NCBI RefSeq assembly: GCF_900188065.1
Contig: NZ_FZNQ01000002.1
Location: 1 to 64,000, forward strand
DNA: 64,000 nt
Origin: Halorubrum vacuolatum
GTDB lineage: Archaea; Halobacteriota; Halobacteria; Halobacteriales; Haloferacaceae
Direction of reading: 5' to 3'
The notes below the pieces were generated by a model that was not told the DNA's origin, made no database searches, and worked only from the letters and a program-made list of their open reading frames with translations. Both the position numbers and the translations under genes were made by a program. Numbering within the stretch: the stretch's first letter is position 1; every line of letters starts with the position of its first letter. Positions 60,448 through 64,000 of the stretch are shown here, in pieces.

Positions 60448-61574
60448 GCCGTCGACACCCCCGCAAAGATCCCTTCAGGTCGGTACAACAACACGAGGAT
60501 CATGATCGCGAACGCCGCGGCCGCGTTGAAATCGGAGGGGAGCCAGATGAGCGAGACCTCGTGAACGAGGCCGATGACGAGGCCGCCGGCGATCGCCCCG
60601 TAGATGGAGCCGATCCCGCCGAGAATGACGGCAGCGAAGATGAACAACAGGAGGAACCAGCCGATGTTGAACTCCGCGGTTCCCCGTTCGAGCACGTAGA
60701 GGTATCCCGAAACGCCAGCGAGTCCGGCGCCGAGTATCCAGGTCGCCTGCACGACGCGCTCGGTTGGGATCCCCGTCACGAGCGCGAGGTCTTTGTTGTC
60801 CGCCATCGCCCGCATCGCCTTTCCGAGCTTCGTTCGCTGTAAGAGGAGGTGCATCGCCAGCATCAACGCCACGGCGACGATCACCAGCGAGAGGTCATGC
60901 AGGTTGATGGAGACGCCGAGAACATCCCGGCGAACGCCCTCCGTGGACGTGACCCCGCGGTTTCGGCTTCCGTAGACGAACTGTATCACGTATCGGAGGA
61001 TCAACGCGACCCCGATCGAGGCGATGAGCAGCGGAATGCCGCCGCGGTCGCGCATCGGTTTATATACAGTCCGGTCGATGACGAGCGCCGCCGCGATGGT
61101 GAGCAGGGCCGCGACGAGCGCTCCGATGAGCACCGCAACGGGTGCGCTCACCACCGACGCGCCGATCTCGGTCGGTCCGGGTCCGCTTCCGGCACGCACC
61201 GTGAGGAGGTAGCCGGCATCGGCGAGCCCCCACCCGGCGACGAGGAGCGCGGCCCCCCACCCGGTGAACGCGCCTGTCGTCAGGAGATCCCCGTGTGAGA
61301 AGTTTGCGAAGTTCAGGATGCTGTACGTCATCGAGAGGCCGATCCCTGCGAGCCCGAAGATCAGTCCGACGACGATCCCGCTCCACAACAGTCCGGCGAA
61401 GCCCACGAACGTCGTCCGGCCGCCGAAGGTCATTCCCCAAAACAGCGGGATCTCGATCGCCGCGAATCGAGCGAGGAGATCGAAAAGCAACACCGTGCCG
61501 ACGACGGCGACGAACCCGACGACGAGCGTGTCGGTCGACGGTCGGCTGCTAAGTGTACGTTCAACAATGCCCAT
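60444..61574 (-). CDS. livH: Branched-chain amino acid-type ABC permease LivH
   Basis: A 376-residue permease, first gene of the unit. LivH features are GLAGIGLSMTYSILNFANFSHGDLL near residue 85, a coupling loop LLQRTKLGKAMRAMADN and VTGIPTERVVQATWILGAGLA. The N-terminal 60 residues add an extra helix. No periplasmic binding-protein gene is within the window on either side, so the receptor must be encoded elsewhere. Confidence 0.93.
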   Translation of the reverse strand: MGIVERTLSSRPSTDTLVVGFVAVVGTVLLFDLLARFAAIEIPLFWGMTFGGRTTFVGFAGLLWSGIVVGLIFGLAGIGLSMTYSILNFANFSHGDLLTTGAFTGWGAALLVAGWGLADAGYLLTVRAGSGPGPTEIGASVVSAPVAVLIGALVAALLTIAAALVIDRTVYKPMRDRGGIPLLIASIGVALILRYVIQFVYGSRNRGVTSTEGVRRDVLGVSINLHDLSLVIVAVALMLAMHLLLQRTKLGKAMRAMADNKDLALVTGIPTERVVQATWILGAGLAGVSGYLYVLERGTAEFNIGWFLLLFIFAAVILGGIGSIYGAIAGGLVIGLVHEVSLIWLPSDFNAAAAFAIMILVLLYRPEGIFAGVSTA

Positions 61575-61716
61575 GTGTTACCTTTACATGACTCTACCCT
61601 CATTCAACGGTAAAGTACTCTTCGCTCGTTCCGTCGATAGACCTCTTCGCTCGTTGCTCTCGATAAGCGAACGCGATCTCGCGGTCGGCTATTTATGCAT
61701 AAAATAGGGTCGAAGG

Positions 61717-62421
61717 CTACGCCTCGCCGTAGACGGGCACCGCCGCGCCGCTCGTCACGTCAGCGGCGTCCGAACAGAGGAACGCCATCACCCGCGCCAC
61801 GTCATGTGGGTCGACCCAATCGTCGCTCGGGGTCATCATCTCCCGGTTCATCGGCGTATCGAGCACGCTCGGCATCACCGCGTTCGCACGAACGACTCCC
61901 TCGTTCTCCTCGGCGATGGTCTCTGTGAGGATCCGAACCCCGGCCTTGGTCGCCCGGTACAGTCCGTCGCCGGCACCGCCCTCCAACGATGACCGCGCGG
62001 AGACGGAGACGATCGCTCCCTCGCGCTCACGGAGGTGTGGCAGGGCGTGTTTGCTGGTCAGAAACATCGTTCGGAGGTTGACATCGAAAAGCAGGTCGAA
62101 CAGCTCTTCGTCCGTCCCCGCGATCGGATCCCCGCCACGCCAGGTACCGGCGATGTTGAGCAGGTGATCGATCCGACCGTGTTCCTCGACGATGGCGTCG
62201 ATCGTGCCCTCGACATCGTCCTCGTCGGTCAGGTCAGCCGCATAAAACGAGGTTCCGTCGTCCGGCTGGAGGAGGGAGCCGTCGTCCTCGGGCCCACGTA
62301 CGTCGACGGCGGCAACCGTCGCCCCAGCCTCCCGAAAGGTCTCGACCGCCGCGCTCCCCAGCGCGCCCGATGCACCGGTCACCACCGCAACGTCACCCGC
62401 GAAGTCGAACCGTACGCTCAT
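61717..62421 (-). CDS. Short-chain dehydrogenase/reductase (SDR)
   Basis: A 234-residue classical SDR. The cofactor motif is VVTGASGALGSAA (TGxxxGxG), followed by LLNIAG and the catalytic SVSARSS Ser with Y-x3-K in YRATKAG. An Asp after strand 2 (VAAVDVRG) favours NAD over NADP. Substrate unknown. The true start gives MSVRFDFAGD, since the frame continues upstream without family similarity. A tandem repeat lies about 30 bp upstream of the start. Confidence 0.9.
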   Translation of the reverse strand: MSVRFDFAGDVAVVTGASGALGSAAVETFREAGATVAAVDVRGPEDDGSLLQPDDGTSFYAADLTDEDDVEGTIDAIVEEHGRIDHLLNIAGTWRGGDPIAGTDEELFDLLFDVNLRTMFLTSKHALPHLREREGAIVSVSARSSLEGGAGDGLYRATKAGVRILTETIAEENEGVVRANAVMPSVLDTPMNREMMTPSDDWVDPHDVARVMAFLCSDAADVTSGAAVPVYGEA

Positions 62422-62451
62422 GTCCCATGTTACCGCCCGACGATAGTAAAC

Positions 62452-62518
62452 CCCGTCGCCTCTGGGGAGCGTTGTAAATCCCGTCGCCTCTGGGGAGCGT
62501 TGTAAATCCCGTCGCCTC
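62452..62518. repeat. 28-bp tandem repeat upstream of the SDR gene
   Basis: Two identical units (62452-62479, 62480-62507) and an 11-bp partial (62508-62518), each beginning CCCGTCGCCTCTGGGGAGCG. Each carries ATTTACAAC on the minus strand, so the duplicated block includes an AT-rich element that could be a TATA box or its neighbour for the SDR (start 62421). Confidence 0.93.
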
Positions 62519-62622
62519 GTGTTCGTTCGTGATCGCGTCCACGTGATGGACGTCACTGGATTGCACACGCATACACGCAGCCTCGACCGAACGCTCATAC
62601 GCACCGCCGTCCTCCTGTCCCC

Positions 62623-63099
62623 ATGGACGACCGCGTCCTCATCGTCGTATTGGTCGTCGCCGGGACCGCGCTGATGGCGAACCCGCTGTACCTCCCGGTC
62701 GCGGTCGACGACCCGAACCCGGTGTACACCCATGCCGTCCAGCCGGCCGGGCCGGACACCCCGACATTCGACGGGACCGATGTGAGGGACCGTGATGACC
62801 TCGATGCGGACGCACGGGCGGCCTTCGACCGCGCCCGTGAGGATCCCGAGGGCGCGTTCGTCATCGATGAACCGGGCGAGCGCGTCGATTCGCTCACATA
62901 TCCCACGGAGCCGACACTCGGCGATGGGCTCCTGATCGTCGCACACGAGGGCGAGGAGTACGAGTTCTGGACCCGTACCGTCGAACGTGAGCCGGGAATC
63001 GTGGTTGCACAGCGCTTGGCCTTACAGCCGGTCGCGTTCCTCGCCGGCTTCCTCGCCATCGTCGGCGCCGTCGCCGTCGCGATCCGTGGACGGGGATGA
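62623..63099 (+). CDS. Hypothetical protein with two terminal membrane helices
   Basis: A 158-residue protein. A helix at about 5-25 (VLIVVLVVAGTALMANPLYL) and another at about 130-153 flank an acidic extracellular region of about 100 residues. That region has DARAAFDRAREDPEGAFVIDE, and no Cys. The layout (anchor, soluble domain, anchor) is common among haloarchaeal proteins of unknown role. The ATG is close to the end of an upstream GC-rich spacer. Confidence 0.75.
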   Translation: MDDRVLIVVLVVAGTALMANPLYLPVAVDDPNPVYTHAVQPAGPDTPTFDGTDVRDRDDLDADARAAFDRAREDPEGAFVIDEPGERVDSLTYPTEPTLGDGLLIVAHEGEEYEFWTRTVEREPGIVVAQRLALQPVAFLAGFLAIVGAVAVAIRGRG

Positions 63100-63180
63100 G
63101 ACGCACGCGCCGGTGACCAAACCATCGTCTTCGGGGGACACAACCGTTATACGATCACCGGATCGAAGGGCTGTAGACCC

Positions 63181-64000
63181 GTGTCTTCACAGCCGTCCGT
63201 TCCGGGTGAGATATCGTCGTCGCTCGCGGGAGCGGCGACGTGGCTCCGCGTCTCGATACGGGAGCGGATCCGGATCGACACGCGTTCGCTGGCGCTGTTT
63301 CGTCTCCTCGCCGGTCTGTTGATCGTCGCGGACGTACTGTTGCGGTCGCGGAACCTCTCGTTCTTTTATATTGACGAGGGTGTCGTGCCGAGGTCGCTTG
63401 CGATCGCCGCCGAACCCGCCGCGGCGTACTCGGTGTACATGCTGGTGTCGACCCCGCAGGCCACCGCGGCGTTGTTCGCGTTGACGGGACTCGTCGGCCT
63501 CGCGCTCGCCGTGGGTTATTACACGCGAGTGGCGACCATCGCGGCGTTCCTCCTCGTCGTCTCGCTCGACCTCCGAAACCCGTTCGTGTTGAGCTTCGCG
63601 GACACGCTGTTCGCCACGCTCCTCTTCTGGGCGATCTTCCTCCCGCTAGGCGAGCGCTGGTCGATCGACGCCGCGGTCGCCGACCGTCCGCGTCGGTCCT
63701 CAGTTGCCGGCATCGCGACCGCCCTCATCCTCGCGCAGATGGTGACGATGTATCTCGTCAACGGGATCCACAAGACTGAATCGCCGCTCTGGTGGTCCGG
63801 AGAGGCCACGGTCCTTATCATGGGGATCGACGAGATCACCTTCCTCCTCGGCGACTCGCTTCGCGCGTTCCCCGAGGCGTTACAGTTCGGCGGGCTCGTC
63901 TGGTTCGGATTGCTGCTCGCCTCCCCGCTGCTTCTGATCCTTCGGGATCGCCCGCGGACCCTCCTCGTCGCGGCGTTCGCCGGTGTCCACCTCTCGCTCG
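63181..64000 (+). CDS. HTTM domain protein (vitamin K-dependent carboxylase-like), partial
   Basis: The frame runs from a GTG at 63181 off the right edge (273 codons seen). It reads VSSQPSVPGEISSS, then IDTRSLALFRLLAGLLIVADVLLR, an N-terminal pattern of the HTTM family. Further helices, NPFVLSFADTLFATLLFWAIF and MVTMYLVNGIHKTESPLWW, follow; the latter includes the family's NGxxK region. A TATA-like CGTTATACG lies at about 63145-63153, so the GTG is likely leaderless. The catalytic role of bacterial/archaeal members is largely unknown. Confidence 0.85.
   Translation, partial: MSSQPSVPGEISSSLAGAATWLRVSIRERIRIDTRSLALFRLLAGLLIVADVLLRSRNLSFFYIDEGVVPRSLAIAAEPAAAYSVYMLVSTPQATAALFALTGLVGLALAVGYYTRVATIAAFLLVVSLDLRNPFVLSFADTLFATLLFWAIFLPLGERWSIDAAVADRPRRSSVAGIATALILAQMVTMYLVNGIHKTESPLWWSGEATVLIMGIDEITFLLGDSLRAFPEALQFGGLVWFGLLLASPLLLILRDRPRTLLVAAFAGVHLSL

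Overview
The window is a GC-rich (roughly two-thirds G+C) chromosomal segment of an extremely halophilic archaeon (class Halobacteria). The evidence is the very acidic predicted proteins, archaeal information-processing genes (primase PriS, a Gins51-type GINS subunit, RaSEA of archaeosine synthesis, Pus10, TrmY, RqcH), an archaeal 7S/SRP RNA, a geranylgeranyl-reductase-family flavoprotein of the kind used for isoprenoid lipids, TATA-box promoters and many apparently leaderless starts. I cannot assign a genus. There is no rRNA operon, CRISPR array, integrase or intact transposase; most of the window looks like core chromosome.

Layout. 0-17 kb: a membrane protein, pyrimidine nucleoside salvage (cdd, udp) around a REC-PAS-GAF regulator, a type II NADH dehydrogenase-like flavoprotein, a methyltransferase, a CDGSH protein, MsrB, SRP RNA, an XPD/Rad3-type helicase, a small 50-aa protein, a class V aminotransferase, a CinA/MoaB-type protein, an MFS carrier, a geranylgeranyl reductase homologue, an M24 pseudo-peptidase and tRNA-Val. 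17-31 kb: a HTH_10 regulator divergent from a radical SAM/SPASM enzyme, a complete CUT1 sugar ABC transporter, PhoU, an M29 aminopeptidase, type II GAPDH, methionine aminopeptidase, a HIT protein, a DICT-domain protein, a probable c-di-AMP synthase (DacZ) and a UspA protein. 31-45 kb: EngB, a DUF4013 protein, 5-formyl-THF cyclo-ligase, an MFS gene interrupted by a stop, a membrane-embedded metallophosphoesterase, RaSEA, a priS-GINS operon, an SppA/DUF4350 pair, a type IV pilin, tRNA-Pro with a displaced copy of its 3' end, CHY zinc finger, TrmY, a small zinc finger and PyrF. 45-64 kb: CarB, a small winged helix, a DUF5815-like protein, Pus10, RqcH, UspA, tRNA-Ile, FxsA, DUF1405, an enolase-superfamily protein, a livHMGF operon, an SDR, and a partial HTTM protein at the right edge.

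Connections. CarB and PyrF (pyrimidine synthesis) sit near Cdd and Udp (salvage). Pus10 and TrmY together would make N1-methylpseudouridine-54 in tRNA, and RaSEA contributes archaeosine-15. A binding protein, two permeases and MalK-like ATPase form one sugar importer with a palindrome upstream of its TATA box.

The most unusual signals are not genes. Short intergenic stretches are repeatedly tandem-duplicated (units of 21-34 bp at seven sites, several in promoter or 3' regions). A roughly 95-bp double-hairpin element occurs twice. tRNA-Pro has a scar resembling a collapsed integration site. The MFS gene at 32.8 kb has an in-frame TGA just before its last membrane helix. I see no convincing new multi-gene defence or biosynthetic system.
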